Source of the DNA: Pseudomonadota bacterium
GTDB taxonomy: Bacteria > Myxococcota_A > UBA796 > GCA-2862545
Direction: 5' to 3'
Length of the DNA stretch: 64,000 nt
Assembly: GCA_023954855.1 (NCBI GenBank)
Contig: JAGSGY010000008.1
Coordinates: 1 to 64,000, forward strand
Part shown: in pieces, positions 1 through 8,531 of the stretch
How the letters are laid out: each line of letters opens with the position of its first letter
Position numbering within the stretch: position 1 is the first letter of the stretch
The notes under the pieces: model-generated
The model's database searches: none
What the model saw: only the letters and a program-made list of their open reading frames with translations
Told to the model about the DNA's origin: nothing
Program-made: the position numbers and the translations under genes

Positions 1-201
1 CCCGCACCCACGCTTGCCGCGCCGCCCCTGAGGCCTCACATCGCCGCTGAGTGGCGCGGGCGCGCCCGAGGTCACCAGCCGACGAAAACCGGCGGAATCT
101 AGCGGGCGGTATTCGCCGAATCCCGTCGCTTCGGTAGCCACGCCGCGCACCCAGGCCTGCAGTGTGGCTGGCACGACACGTGCACCCCATCGCGGCCGGA
201 G

Positions 202-498
202 GTGATGATGAGCAAGACGAGCCGCGAGATAGCACACGCCCCGTGTCCCGAGTGCGGAGGTCCCGCCGTCTTCGGACCTACTAGCGACCGATGGGTCGGA
301 GCATGCACGGTGTGGGGGTGCTGGTGGGCGGATGTGTGGCATCTCGACAGCCGAGGAAAGTGTGCGGATGGTGTGCGGGTAGCGACCGAGGCTCGAGTGC
401 GTCGAACCGGAGAGTCACTGGCTCCGCATAGCGGGACAGTTGCCCGCACATCCCACCACGATCCGCCATGCAGGCGCTTCACTGACTACCGCTACTAA
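202..498 (+). CDS. possible small zinc-ribbon protein, doubtful
   Basis: A 98-residue frame starts at GTG-ATG-ATG just after a GGAGG-like site at about 197-201. The N-terminal half has a CPEC pair at residues 17-20 and a second Cys pair (C36, C41) separated by aromatic and Gly-rich sequence, the spacing expected of a short zinc ribbon. The C-terminal half is Arg/Ser-rich and featureless. An open antisense frame covers the same bases, and codon usage is not clearly coding. It is followed by a strong hairpin with a T-rich tail. I do not recognise a family. It may be a real small gene or chance. Positions 1-201 upstream hold nothing I can identify. Confidence 0.35.
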   Translation: MMMSKTSREIAHAPCPECGGPAVFGPTSDRWVGACTVWGCWWADVWHLDSRGKCADGVRVATEARVRRTGESLAPHSGTVARTSHHDPPCRRFTDYRY

Positions 499-510
499 GT
501 CACTCTCGAC

Positions 511-822
511 TTAGGCAGACCCCGTCGGTTCTCCGGCGGGGTCTTCTTGCTCAGGGAACAGGTCGAGCAGCTCGTCGAGACTCACAAGGCCGTTCCGGTC
601 AATGGGCCCGGCTTCCCGAACGATGCGCGTCCGATAGCCGAACAGCCCACCCTTCCAGAACACCGTGACGCGGTCGAGACGCAGCCGAAAGCCGAGCCAG
701 CTCGGACTCAAGTCGCCCCCGAGGCGGGCGTGAACCGCGCGAATCTCGACACCGAACTCGGCCTCGATGGCGCGCCGCCAGAGCACTCCCGTCATCACTA
801 CGAGCCAAAACGCCACCAGCAC
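511..822 (-). CDS. small membrane-anchored protein of unknown function
   Basis: A 103-residue protein from a GTG start. Residues 1-15 are strongly hydrophobic (LVAFWLVVMTGVLW), giving one N-terminal membrane segment, followed by a basic and mixed soluble domain and an acidic tail. The hydrophobic segment continues in frame upstream of the GTG (codons for WLQALLTGLPLVL), so the true start may lie nearer 870, inside or just after the preceding hydrolase gene. I found no good start codon there. It is downstream of the MBL-fold gene on the same strand and probably co-transcribed. No family is recognised. Its role at the membrane is inference only. Confidence 0.6.
   Translation of the reverse strand: MLVAFWLVVMTGVLWRRAIEAEFGVEIRAVHARLGGDLSPSWLGFRLRLDRVTVFWKGGLFGYRTRIVREAGPIDRNGLVSLDELLDLFPEQEDPAGEPTGSA
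518..548 (+). terminator. Rho-independent terminator-like hairpin
   Basis: An 11-bp stem (one G-T wobble) runs from 518-528 to 533-543 with a TTCT loop, followed by TTCTT. It lies 20 bp after the plus-strand zinc-ribbon frame and inside the last codons of the minus-strand gene that ends at 511, so it may terminate both directions. Confidence 0.65.
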
Positions 823-875
823 GAGCGGCAGCCCGGTGAGCAGGGCCTGGAGCCACTCTGCGCTGACGGCTCGCC

Positions 876-1733
876 CTACCCCTCGAGAGACACGGTCTCT
901 CCCTCACGCGCGACGGTCACGTGCAGGTCCTTGAAGGCTGCCCAGTGACGCTCGATGCGGTCCATGTCGTCATCAGAGGCATTGGGCCGGTGATGGAAGA
1001 GGATCAGCTGCTTGACCTTGGCCGCAATGCACAGGCTTGCGGCGTACTCGGGGTAGCTGTGCCCCCACGTCATCTTCTCGAGGTACTCGCCGAGGTCGTA
1101 CATGGTGTCGTAGACCACCACATCGGCGCCGCGGAGGAAGTCGATGACCTTCTGCTCTGCGAGAAGCGGAACCTCGCCCGCATCGGCACCTTCGCCGGGG
1201 CGTGCAAACGGTGCGGTGTCGGTGATGTAGCAGAAGCTCTTGCCGTTGCTCTCGACCCGGTAGCCGATGGAGCCACCCGGGTGATTGAGTCCAATGCCTT
1301 GCACCTTGAATGCGCCGCATTGAAACTCGCGCCCGGGTCGCACGGGGCGAAAGCGCACTTCGGAGGGCAAGTCCTTGAGGCGCGTGGGGTGGTAGGTCCC
1401 GTTGAGGTAGCGGGCCAACTTCTCGCGCGCCTCTTCCTCGGAGTACGACGGAACGGTCACGCGAATCTTGTATCCGGGCGTGTAGATCGGCACGAAGAAC
1501 GGGAAGCCGAACACGTGGTCCATGTGCAGGTGTGTGAACACCAGGTCCAGCTCGCGATGCGCCTCGCCAAGCAGCTTGAAGCCGAGTCGGCGCGCACCCG
1601 TTCCACAGTCCAACACGAGCGGCGGATGGTCTCCGTCGCGCACCTCAAGACAGGCGGTGTTGCCGCCCCATCGTTGGGTTTCCGCTCCAGGTGTGGGAAT
1701 CGAACCCCGTACACCCCAGAAGGTCACGTTCAC
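876..1733 (-). CDS. MBL-fold metal-dependent hydrolase
   Basis: A 285-residue soluble protein of the metallo-beta-lactamase fold, close to the group that includes cyclic-nucleotide or phosphonate phosphodiesterases and RNase Z-like enzymes. It opens with the typical FWGVRGSIPTPG and WGGNT motifs of this subgroup. The metal-binding THLHMDH is at residues 67-73, a later conserved Asp/His region includes YITDTAP, and a C-terminal FHHRP supplies further ligands. The length is normal. The start is GTG with an AGGGAT site upstream. The substrate cannot be told from sequence. It probably heads a short transcript with the small membrane protein at 511..822. Confidence 0.9.
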   Translation of the reverse strand: MNVTFWGVRGSIPTPGAETQRWGGNTACLEVRDGDHPPLVLDCGTGARRLGFKLLGEAHRELDLVFTHLHMDHVFGFPFFVPIYTPGYKIRVTVPSYSEEEAREKLARYLNGTYHPTRLKDLPSEVRFRPVRPGREFQCGAFKVQGIGLNHPGGSIGYRVESNGKSFCYITDTAPFARPGEGADAGEVPLLAEQKVIDFLRGADVVVYDTMYDLGEYLEKMTWGHSYPEYAASLCIAAKVKQLILFHHRPNASDDDMDRIERHWAAFKDLHVTVAREGETVSLEG

Positions 1734-1833
1734 GTTGGCTATCCCTAGCTAGTTCCGGAAGATTGCTTGCGCTCCGGCATCGTACCCCAAGGGGCGTCCC
1801 GGTCAAGCCTTCGCATGCGCACCAATGCAAATA

Positions 1834-1866
1834 CTGAAAGAGCCCCACCGGCAATACCGATGGGGC
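1834..1866 (-). terminator. tRNA-Arg terminator
   Basis: On the minus strand, a GC-rich 10-bp stem (arms 1842-1851 and 1856-1865, one wobble) with a short loop is followed by TCTTTC. It begins about 8 bases past the tRNA CCA end, so it is the natural terminator for the tRNA. Confidence 0.8.
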
Positions 1867-1873
1867 CCTGAAG

Positions 1874-1950
<77 letters not shown>

Positions 1951-1953
1951 AGT

Positions 1954-1990
1954 TCCCCGTTCGGGGAGCCCCTCTCTAGTCGGGAGGGGC
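1954..1990 (-). other. tandem hairpins upstream of tRNA-Arg
   Basis: Two adjacent inverted repeats lie directly 5' of the tRNA: TCCCCG/CGGGGA (1954-1967) and GCCCCTC/GAGGGGC (1968-1990). Neither is followed by a clear T-tract. They could terminate the upstream rdgC transcript or help tRNA 5' processing. Confidence 0.4.
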
Positions 1991-2007
1991 AGTGGCCGCA
2001 AGCATCG

Positions 2008-2523
2008 CTACTCGTCGCTGGCGAGGACCCACTGGCGGATCTCGGGAAGAACACTGTTCTCCCACTCGGCAGAAGCACGGAGCGAAGCGAACTCACGGAA
2101 CAGGGCGGCGATGATCGACTCGGCCTCCTCGTAGAGGTGCATGCGGTCGTAGATCACACTGTCCTCCCCTTCCATCAGCACCTGCGGGAGCTTGAGGCGG
2201 GTGAAGTACATCGGCGCACCCTTGAGCGTGACGGCGTACTCGCGATCATCGCGACGAATACCGAGCCGGACCTCTTCGAGGACCTTTCCACCCGCCAGTG
2301 CGGCGCGGGCTTCGAGAGTAGCCGAAGGGTTGTCGCCGGTCAGGACCGCCGTGACCTTGGAGTCGTTGGGAATCCGAAACGCCAGGCGCTCGTCGACCCA
2401 GACGTCGACGCGACCCGTGGGCTCAGGCAGGTCAAACGCGCCCTGCCGCTCCTCGGTCATCCACCACAGCCAGACGTAGAACTCGGCTGCCTGGTGCGGC
2501 AAAATGGGGCTTCCGTCACTCAT
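2008..2523 (-). CDS. RdgC-linked protein of unknown function
   Basis: A 171-residue soluble protein with no signal peptide. The N-terminal part is rich in Trp and aromatic residues (FYVWLWWMTEE), the middle is beta-rich, and the C-terminal 50 residues are predicted helical. Its ATG overlaps the stop of the upstream rdgC-type gene as ATGA, so the two are translationally coupled and likely work together. I do not recognise a named family. A role in recombination or DNA metabolism is inferred from the coupling only. Confidence 0.8.
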   Translation of the reverse strand: MSDGSPILPHQAAEFYVWLWWMTEERQGAFDLPEPTGRVDVWVDERLAFRIPNDSKVTAVLTGDNPSATLEARAALAGGKVLEEVRLGIRRDDREYAVTLKGAPMYFTRLKLPQVLMEGEDSVIYDRMHLYEEAESIIAALFREFASLRASAEWENSVLPEIRQWVLASDE

Positions 2524-3128
2524 TCGGCCTCCTGAACGGCAGAGGGGGCGGAGCTAACGAGGCGATCTGCGACCGCGCCATCCGTCCAGTCTAGGGGCGA
2601 CCACGGAATCAGCTTGAGCCCGAAGGTCTGAAAAAAGCGCTTACGGAAACGCTCGGTAGTGCCCTCGGAGAGGGAGTGGAGCAGCAGGTACTCGTCCTGA
2701 ATGCTCCAGACACACTCGGTCACCGCCACCCTGGGAAGGGTGCGCTTGAGCCACTCAGCTTCGAGGGCATCCTTGATCTCGCTCTTCACGGACGCGGGGC
2801 AGCGCTCAACGCCGCGCTCAGCACACCAGGCCTCGCACTTCTTCTTCACCGTGGCGGTGAGCAGCTTGGCGGGGAGGGTCTTCTTGTCGACGCGCAACGC
2901 GAAGGTCGCGTAGGGCATGTGCAGCCAACGGTCGAAGTCATCGAACTCGACGTCGAGCAGACTCTGGGTCTGGCACCAGCCCTCAGTCGCCTCTTTACCT
3001 GTCTCGACTGCAGGCTCCTTGAAGCCATACTCGTTGAGACGATCGCGGTAGCTGTCGCGAAAGCCGTCTGGGACATCGCCCAAGACGCGAAAACGGCGCA
3101 CGGTAAGTGCACCGGAAAGGATGGCCAT
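2520..3128 (-). CDS. rdgC: recombination-associated protein RdgC, short form
   Basis: A 202-residue protein that resembles the short RdgC-like proteins annotated in myxobacteria rather than the roughly 300-residue enterobacterial form. Matching features are the N-terminal ILSGALTVRRFRV strand, a central FALRVDKKTLPAKLL segment, and a C-terminal VWSIQDEYLLL strand leading to FFQTFGLKLIP. RdgC of E. coli forms a ring that binds double-stranded DNA and restrains RecA; whether the short form does the same is not known from sequence. The start is ATG with GGAGG four bases upstream. It is coupled to the downstream small gene by ATGA. Confidence 0.8.
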   Translation of the reverse strand: MAILSGALTVRRFRVLGDVPDGFRDSYRDRLNEYGFKEPAVETGKEATEGWCQTQSLLDVEFDDFDRWLHMPYATFALRVDKKTLPAKLLTATVKKKCEAWCAERGVERCPASVKSEIKDALEAEWLKRTLPRVAVTECVWSIQDEYLLLHSLSEGTTERFRKRFFQTFGLKLIPWSPLDWTDGAVADRLVSSAPSAVQEAE

Positions 3129-3186
3129 CGTTCCTCCGGGTGGCCGAGCACCCTAACCTAGCGAGCGCCCGCGTCCTGTCCGGAGT

Positions 3187-3990
3187 TCACTCGCGGGGGC
3201 GAGGTGGCGCGTCGGTCCGGGTGAACGCAGCGAGAGCGTGTCGGAAGATTGCGATCTCGTGGTCGCCCTTCACCGCAATGGCGAACTCCCATCGACCAAA
3301 CCAGGCGATCTTGCCCTTGATCACTTCACCTTCGAGCAAGGTGACGGCGATGGCGTGTTCTTCGTCCATCGCGTGGAACAGCCGCTTGTCGGAGAGGTTG
3401 TAGCGGTCCTGGGGTCGCACTGCGGGCTCTCCAGGAGCCTTCTCACGCGCACGGTCGAAGGAGAGAGCCTTGCGAACGAGCTTCCACGCGTCCGGCGAGT
3501 AGGCGTACTTGACCTGCAGCTTGTGCAGCTCGATCGGCTCCTCGAAGCCCTCAGGCAGAAAATCGAAGACATACCGCTGAACGTTCGACACCACACCCAT
3601 CGCCCGCTGGCCACCATGCAGAGCGAGAGCAAGCGGCTGGCCACTCTCGGCGTGAGCGGTCAGCACCGAGCGATAGCGGTTGTCCTTGCGGTGGGCATCC
3701 ATTCGACGTCGGCCAAGCACCTGGTCCAGGGACGCGTGACCGATGGCGATCTGAGTCGCGAGCGCGCGGGAGAGCTCGTGCTGCTCCATCAGGCGCTCGA
3801 CCTTTTCTTGGGTCGCAAGGCGCTCGAGTGCGGTTGAGAGACCGATCCTGCCGTGTGCGACAGCCATGGCGAGCTGAAAGGGCATCCCCGAGGCGTGCAT
3901 CTCTTCGGCGCGCTGACGAGGCGTCACTTCGGGCTTCGCAGCCCCTCGCCCTCGATTCACTACCACCGGTCGCTCGACACGACGCGCCAT
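3187..3990 (-). CDS. protein with two Sm/Hfq-like domains
   Basis: A 267-residue basic protein. Residues 1-100 are charged and helical with a repeated short helical motif. Residues about 108-166 and 203-256 each resemble an Sm fold. The second is clearer: LLEGEVIKGKIAWFGRWEFAI then IAIFRHAL, comparable to the Hfq Sm1 pattern (inducer-type G, F-x-x-F/I) and the Sm2 YKHAI motif. The first has LALHGGQRAMGVVSNVQRYVFDF, also Sm-like. I infer RNA binding. The domain match is by eye and should be treated as provisional. It is in a minus-strand run with the IF-2-N-like gene upstream and rdgC downstream. Confidence 0.7.
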   Translation of the reverse strand: MARRVERPVVVNRGRGAAKPEVTPRQRAEEMHASGMPFQLAMAVAHGRIGLSTALERLATQEKVERLMEQHELSRALATQIAIGHASLDQVLGRRRMDAHRKDNRYRSVLTAHAESGQPLALALHGGQRAMGVVSNVQRYVFDFLPEGFEEPIELHKLQVKYAYSPDAWKLVRKALSFDRAREKAPGEPAVRPQDRYNLSDKRLFHAMDEEHAIAVTLLEGEVIKGKIAWFGRWEFAIAVKGDHEIAIFRHALAAFTRTDAPPRPRE

Positions 3991-4043
3991 AAGACCCCCG
4001 ACCTTTTCTAGCCTAACACCCCAGTGAAGGCAGACCGTTCTTG

Positions 4044-5099
4044 TCAGGCGGACTCGAGGCCGGACTCGAGAGCGCGAGCGAACTCACCCCAGCCCCGTTC
4101 AGCCCGCACGACGACCGCCCCCTCACCCTTCAACCGCTGCGAGGCCTCGGAGATGGGCTCATTCCAGTGGACGATCACGGCGCGCTCGCCCTCGAGGCCA
4201 TCGGTGCTGCCGCGAACCAGGTGGACACGGGAGTCCAGCGCGGCTGAGAGCAGGTGGAGATGCAACGGATCGCCCCCGAAAATGGCGATGCTGCGACGTC
4301 CGTGCAGCATGAGCATCTCGCCGATCTTCGCGCCCATCGCGTCGATTTGGCTGGGGCGTGGAAGCTCTGCGCGCTCGGGAGAGACGGCGACAGGCACAAA
4401 GCTCTCGGGGACGCCCTGGGGCGCCGCACCGTCCACGAGCAGCACCCGCCGACGCAGGAGCTCCGCCAGGCGTCCTCCATCAACCAGAGTCGCAGCACCG
4501 ATTGCGTCGAGGAGCAGGCGTCGCTGTGCGAGCCCACCAAGAACACGCTCCAGTTCGTCGCGACCGCGGAGTCCACGTTCTTCGAGGACCCGCGTCAGCG
4601 GCGGAGGCTGCGCGAGATCGGCAACCCGAGCTCGAAGGGTGTTCAGCTCGGACTCAAGGGATGCGATGCGCGCTTGAAGAGCGTTGACCTCATCGGCGTT
4701 GGCAACGGGTACGGCCGCCGCGGGAACGGGTGCCGGGGCAGGCGTAGCAGCGACAGCCGGAGCCGGAGCCGGAGCAGCCGTGCGACGCGGTTCTCCTCCC
4801 CTTGGCTTGGCCACGGGGACGGTCTCGCCCGTGCGAATGACGCCCGGCACAAGTGACGCCATGAAGTCTGAAGACGAGGCCACCGGCTGGCTGACGGCCT
4901 TGGGTTTGGGGGCGGCCACCTCGAGGTGAACGGGCTGAACCCCATCGCGGATCGCCTGCCGGACACGCCGAATCGCGGCGTCACCAATCATGTCGTTAGC
5001 GCTCTTGTAGCGAACGTAGCCGACCGCGTGTAGCAGTCCGAGGACCTCCGCCGGACTGAGTTCGACCTCCCGCGCAAGCTTGACGACACGCAGAGCCAT
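4044..5099 (-). CDS. IF-2-N-like, coiled-coil protein of unknown function
   Basis: A 351-residue soluble protein. Residues 1-50 (ALRVVKLAREVELSPAEVLGLLHAVGY with KSANDMI) match the small helical domain at the N-terminus of bacterial translation initiation factor IF-2. A low-complexity Ala/Pro linker (about 55-135) and a short coiled coil (136-165) follow. The C-terminal half of about 180 residues includes SIAIFGGDPLHLHLLSAAL, which looks like a Rossmann-type strand-loop-helix. There is no GTPase domain, so it is not IF-2. The start is ATG after GAGGTG. It lies immediately upstream of the Sm-like gene. A link to translation or RNA is inference. Confidence 0.75.
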   Translation of the reverse strand: MALRVVKLAREVELSPAEVLGLLHAVGYVRYKSANDMIGDAAIRRVRQAIRDGVQPVHLEVAAPKPKAVSQPVASSSDFMASLVPGVIRTGETVPVAKPRGGEPRRTAAPAPAPAVAATPAPAPVPAAAVPVANADEVNALQARIASLESELNTLRARVADLAQPPPLTRVLEERGLRGRDELERVLGGLAQRRLLLDAIGAATLVDGGRLAELLRRRVLLVDGAAPQGVPESFVPVAVSPERAELPRPSQIDAMGAKIGEMLMLHGRRSIAIFGGDPLHLHLLSAALDSRVHLVRGSTDGLEGERAVIVHWNEPISEASQRLKGEGAVVVRAERGWGEFARALESGLESA

Positions 5100-5135
5100 G
5101 GAACACCTCGTTGAGCCGGGCCTAGTAACACCCGC

Positions 5136-7286
5136 TCACAGCTGCGCCTTCGCGGCCTCGAGGACCTGGGCCACATCGGCCTGCAGGTCCCCGGCCTTGC
5201 CGTCCACGCTCTCGCAGAGCTCCACCGCGAGAGCATAGTGGTCGGCGTTGTAGGCATCTACGGCGACACTGTAGATCGCGTAGACCCCTCGTGCATCGTC
5301 ACCCAACAGCTCCAAGGCCCGCTTTGCAGCGCCGGCGCGTTCCTCTGCGCTACCGGGACGTTCAGCCACTTCGGCGTACAGACTGCCGGACAAGCGGTCC
5401 AGTCCGAGCTTCTCGGTCGCGCGGAGGGCATCGCGGAGGACCTCGTCCACATCGCCGTGGTCCAGCTCGGCCGCCGCGATGGCCTGCGCGGCCATAGCGC
5501 GGGCCGCGAGCTCCGAGTCTTCAACCTGGATGGCCTCCTGCACGAGCTCGGTGAGCAGGATCAGGCGCTCTTCCGCCTTGCCACCGCCGCTTGCATTTAG
5601 AGTGGCCCAAGCACGTCCCACCCGCGCCTGCCTAGCGTAGGCGCCCTCACCCATGCCGTCAAACGCGGTCCAGGCGTCGTGAAACTGCGTCCGCGCCCTC
5701 TCGTAGTCGTTGTGCTCGAAGGCAGCGAGGCCACTCGCATAGGCCTCTTTGGCCTCGTCGAAGGCACGCGCTTGCTGGAGGGTGTCCGAGAGGCCGTGGG
5801 CCTCAGCCTGGGCCACCACTTCAGGGCTCTGGCCCATAGAGACCAGGACCTGGGCGGCGTTCTCGCGAGCCAAGGCGCCAAGAACCTCAGCGCGAGGGCC
5901 ACCTGCAGCCGCGGCCGAATCGGCGGCAGCCATGAACGCCTCAAGAGCCTCAATCGACTTCTTCGCCCGCGCCAGACCCACGCCTTCGGCGATGCTGACG
6001 TGCACGGGGCCGAGGGGTTCGCTGGCGTCAGAAAAGGCCGTGAGCGCCGCCTTCTTCGACCTGTCGAGCTTGCGTCCCCCCTGCCCCGCGTGAAGCTCCA
6101 CCAGGAGGACTCCGACGCGAGCCGCATCGGCGTGCCACCCCTGAACCTCGAGACTTGAGCGGGCCCGGATGAGAGCGGTCTCGGCTCCAGCGCCGTCTCC
6201 CTTCCGCGCCAACACTGCGCCCTCGAGCTCATCGAGTCGGGGCGCTGCCATGGGGTCCTCGACGTTCGCTGCGGCCGTGCGCGCGCGCTTAAGCTGTGCC
6301 GCGGCGGACTCCACGTCATCGAGCGCCAGAGACACACGCCCAGCCTCGACGCGGTAGGAGACCTCGTTCAGGCGGAACGACCCCGATGCCACGAGGCCAA
6401 CCGCCTCTTGCAGCGGGTCCTTCGCGAGGGCAGGCCGCCCACCCACGCGAAACACGCTGCCAAGCTCGGCGAGTAACGCCGCCGTCTCACGAGTGAGGCC
6501 CCCTTCTCGTGCAGTGACGAGTGCCGCCTGCAACACCGCAGCGGCGTCATCGAAGCGCCCTTCTGCCCGAAGGATGGCGCCTTCCCCCAGCGCCCGGCGC
6601 ACTTCGGCCCGCCGGTCCTGGCCGGAGGCCGATGGGAGGGCCTGGCGGGCCTCTGCCGTCCTGCCCTTCCGCAGATGGTCATTCACGGAAGCAATGGCAT
6701 CCTTGCTCTGCCCCTTGCCGAGCGCTGCGGCGAGCACAGCCTGGTTCTGCCTGACGCGCTCGAGGACGTCTGACGCCCCGCTCTCGGTGGCCTGGCGTTC
6801 GGCGTCATCCAAGTAGGTCTGCGCTTTCGTGAGTTCACCGAGGTCAAGGTGGACAAGCGCGACGTTCAGGCCGATCCGTGCGCGCAGAACACCGTCGTCG
6901 CCAGCGTGGCTCTCGGCGTCCCGAAGTCGGGCGAGAGCCTCGTCTCCTCGTCCAAGGTCCGCGTAGACCAGCCCTCCAAGGGCGAGCAGAGGCGCGTGCG
7001 CTGAATCTCGAGAGAGTCCCTGTTCACAGGCCCGGTCGGCTGAGCGAAGATCCCCCGCTTCATAGGCAGCAACCGCGGAGAGATACGCATAGTCCGCCGA
7101 GTCGGAGGCTTCCGAGAGCGCGTGAAAGGCGGTCGCCGCATCGGAGAAACGGCGCTCCTTCATCGCGGCTAGAGCAGCTTCCACCGCCGGTTGTGCGTCT
7201 GCGGCCACCTCGATCTCGGATTGGGTGGCTGGGAGGACCAGCGGGGTACCGCCGTGAGCAAAGAGAGCGAGCAGCAAGACGAGCAA
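5136..7286 (-). CDS. exported TPR-repeat protein
   Basis: A 716-residue protein. The start chosen is TTG at 7286 because GGAGG (7291-7295) lies four bases upstream and the product then begins LLVLLLALFA, a signal peptide. An in-frame extension to 7727 would run antisense through the next gene. After the leader the protein is almost wholly helical, with repeated TPR-like pairs such as AAEAGDLRSADRACEQGL-type units from about residue 25 to the end, interrupted by Ala-rich stretches. It probably acts as a periplasmic protein-interaction scaffold. The partner is unknown. It is divergent from the CoA transferase across 84 bp. Confidence 0.8.
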   Translation of the reverse strand: MLVLLLALFAHGGTPLVLPATQSEIEVAADAQPAVEAALAAMKERRFSDAATAFHALSEASDSADYAYLSAVAAYEAGDLRSADRACEQGLSRDSAHAPLLALGGLVYADLGRGDEALARLRDAESHAGDDGVLRARIGLNVALVHLDLGELTKAQTYLDDAERQATESGASDVLERVRQNQAVLAAALGKGQSKDAIASVNDHLRKGRTAEARQALPSASGQDRRAEVRRALGEGAILRAEGRFDDAAAVLQAALVTAREGGLTRETAALLAELGSVFRVGGRPALAKDPLQEAVGLVASGSFRLNEVSYRVEAGRVSLALDDVESAAAQLKRARTAAANVEDPMAAPRLDELEGAVLARKGDGAGAETALIRARSSLEVQGWHADAARVGVLLVELHAGQGGRKLDRSKKAALTAFSDASEPLGPVHVSIAEGVGLARAKKSIEALEAFMAAADSAAAAGGPRAEVLGALARENAAQVLVSMGQSPEVVAQAEAHGLSDTLQQARAFDEAKEAYASGLAAFEHNDYERARTQFHDAWTAFDGMGEGAYARQARVGRAWATLNASGGGKAEERLILLTELVQEAIQVEDSELAARAMAAQAIAAAELDHGDVDEVLRDALRATEKLGLDRLSGSLYAEVAERPGSAEERAGAAKRALELLGDDARGVYAIYSVAVDAYNADHYALAVELCESVDGKAGDLQADVAQVLEAAKAQL

Positions 7287-7370
7287 GGAGCCTCCGAGTT
7301 CATGCCTTCTATCCGAGCCATCGGACCGCGGCTGGGTCGATCGGTTCGCGCTTCGGTGGTACGAGCCGGC

Positions 7371-8531
7371 ATGAACGGTCTTCGCATCCTCGATCTCTCC
7401 CGTGTTCTCGCTGGTCCTTGGGCCACCATGCAGCTCGCCGACCAGGGCGCCAAGGTCATCAAGGTCGAGCCCCCGAGCGGCGATGAGACCCGTGGCTACG
7501 GCCCCTTTGTGGGCGGTGAGTCCACCTACTTTCTTTGCGCGAACCGCAACAAGCAGTCGATTGTGCTCGACCTGAAGTCGGCCGCAGGCCAGGAAGTCCT
7601 GCGCGAGTTGCTCGCCTGGGCAGATGTCGTCGTCGAGAACTTCCGTCCCGGTGTGGCCGCTCGGCTTGGGTTGGGCTGGGCACAGCTCCACCGACAGCAC
7701 CCGGACCTGGTCTACGTGGCCATCCACGGATTTGGCGACGAAGCCGATTCGGAGTGGACCTCACGCCCCGGCTATGACCTCGTCCTGCAGGCATCGGGTG
7801 GCGCAGCCTCGCTCACCGGCTCGCCGGACGGGCCTCCGACCAAGAGCGGAACCAGCGTCGCGGACTTGCTGACCGGCCTGTACGCGGTGCAAGCGGTTCT
7901 GCTCGGACTGCTTCACCGCGAACGGGACGGTGGCGGCCAGAAGATCGTCGTCAACATGCTCCAGGTTCAGGCCACTGCCCTCGCCTACCACGCGACCCGC
8001 TGCTCAGTGGCAGGCCAAGTCGGCATGCGGCGCGGCAATACCCACGCCGGCCTCGTGCCCTACCGCTTCTACGAGTGTGCGGACGGTTGGCTCGCGGTCG
8101 GCTGTGGCAACGACGGCATGTGGCAGCGGCTACGCCGAACCCTGTCGATTGAGGACCGACCCGAGTGGAAGACCAACGCTCAGCGCTTGGTGCACCGAGA
8201 TGCGGTCGATACCGCAGTTCAAGAAGCGCTCCGCGGCGCTGAGGTGGTCGTGATGGACAAGATCCTGGCCGATGCCGGGGTTCCCGCAGGCCCCGTGCAC
8301 ACCGTCGACCAGGTCATCGCACACCCCGTCGTTGAGATGGTCTCACCGGTCCACCCGGTGCTCGGCCCCACCCCAATGCCCGGTCCGGGTGTGAAGACCG
8401 CGACGACCCTCGACACGCATACGGCTCCCCCGGGACTCGGCGCGCACCAAGCCGAAGTTCTCGCTTCGATTGGGCTCGCGGACCAAACCTCACGCCTCGC
8501 GTCCGAGGGAGCGTTCGGTCAGCCGAAGTGA
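7371..8531 (+). CDS. CaiB/BaiF-type (family III) CoA transferase
   Basis: A 386-residue enzyme that moves CoA between carboxylic acids in the cytoplasm. The ATG start gives the family N-terminus NGLRILDLSRVLAGPWATM, followed by DQGAKVIKVEPP and VVVENFRPG. The catalytic aspartate is D165 in TSVADLLTG, at the position of Asp169 of formyl-CoA transferase. The length is normal. Longer in-frame starts exist (7302) but would add an Arg-rich tail absent from relatives. The substrate cannot be told. It converges on the following hydrolase with a 13-bp overlap of coding ends. Confidence 0.92.
   Translation: MNGLRILDLSRVLAGPWATMQLADQGAKVIKVEPPSGDETRGYGPFVGGESTYFLCANRNKQSIVLDLKSAAGQEVLRELLAWADVVVENFRPGVAARLGLGWAQLHRQHPDLVYVAIHGFGDEADSEWTSRPGYDLVLQASGGAASLTGSPDGPPTKSGTSVADLLTGLYAVQAVLLGLLHRERDGGGQKIVVNMLQVQATALAYHATRCSVAGQVGMRRGNTHAGLVPYRFYECADGWLAVGCGNDGMWQRLRRTLSIEDRPEWKTNAQRLVHRDAVDTAVQEALRGAEVVVMDKILADAGVPAGPVHTVDQVIAHPVVEMVSPVHPVLGPTPMPGPGVKTATTLDTHTAPPGLGAHQAEVLASIGLADQTSRLASEGAFGQPK

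Noticed and set aside
99-482. 127-residue minus-strand frame
   Set aside because: Arg/His/Ser-rich with no domain; likely a shadow of the equally weak plus-strand zinc-ribbon frame.
1685-1720. tRNA T-arm-like stretch
   Set aside because: No cloverleaf can be completed, and the bases encode the conserved WGVRGSIPTPG start of the MBL-fold hydrolase.
7287-7727. Upstream extension of the TPR gene
   Set aside because: It runs antisense through the CoA transferase, lacks a start with a site, and hides the signal peptide that begins at TTG 7286.
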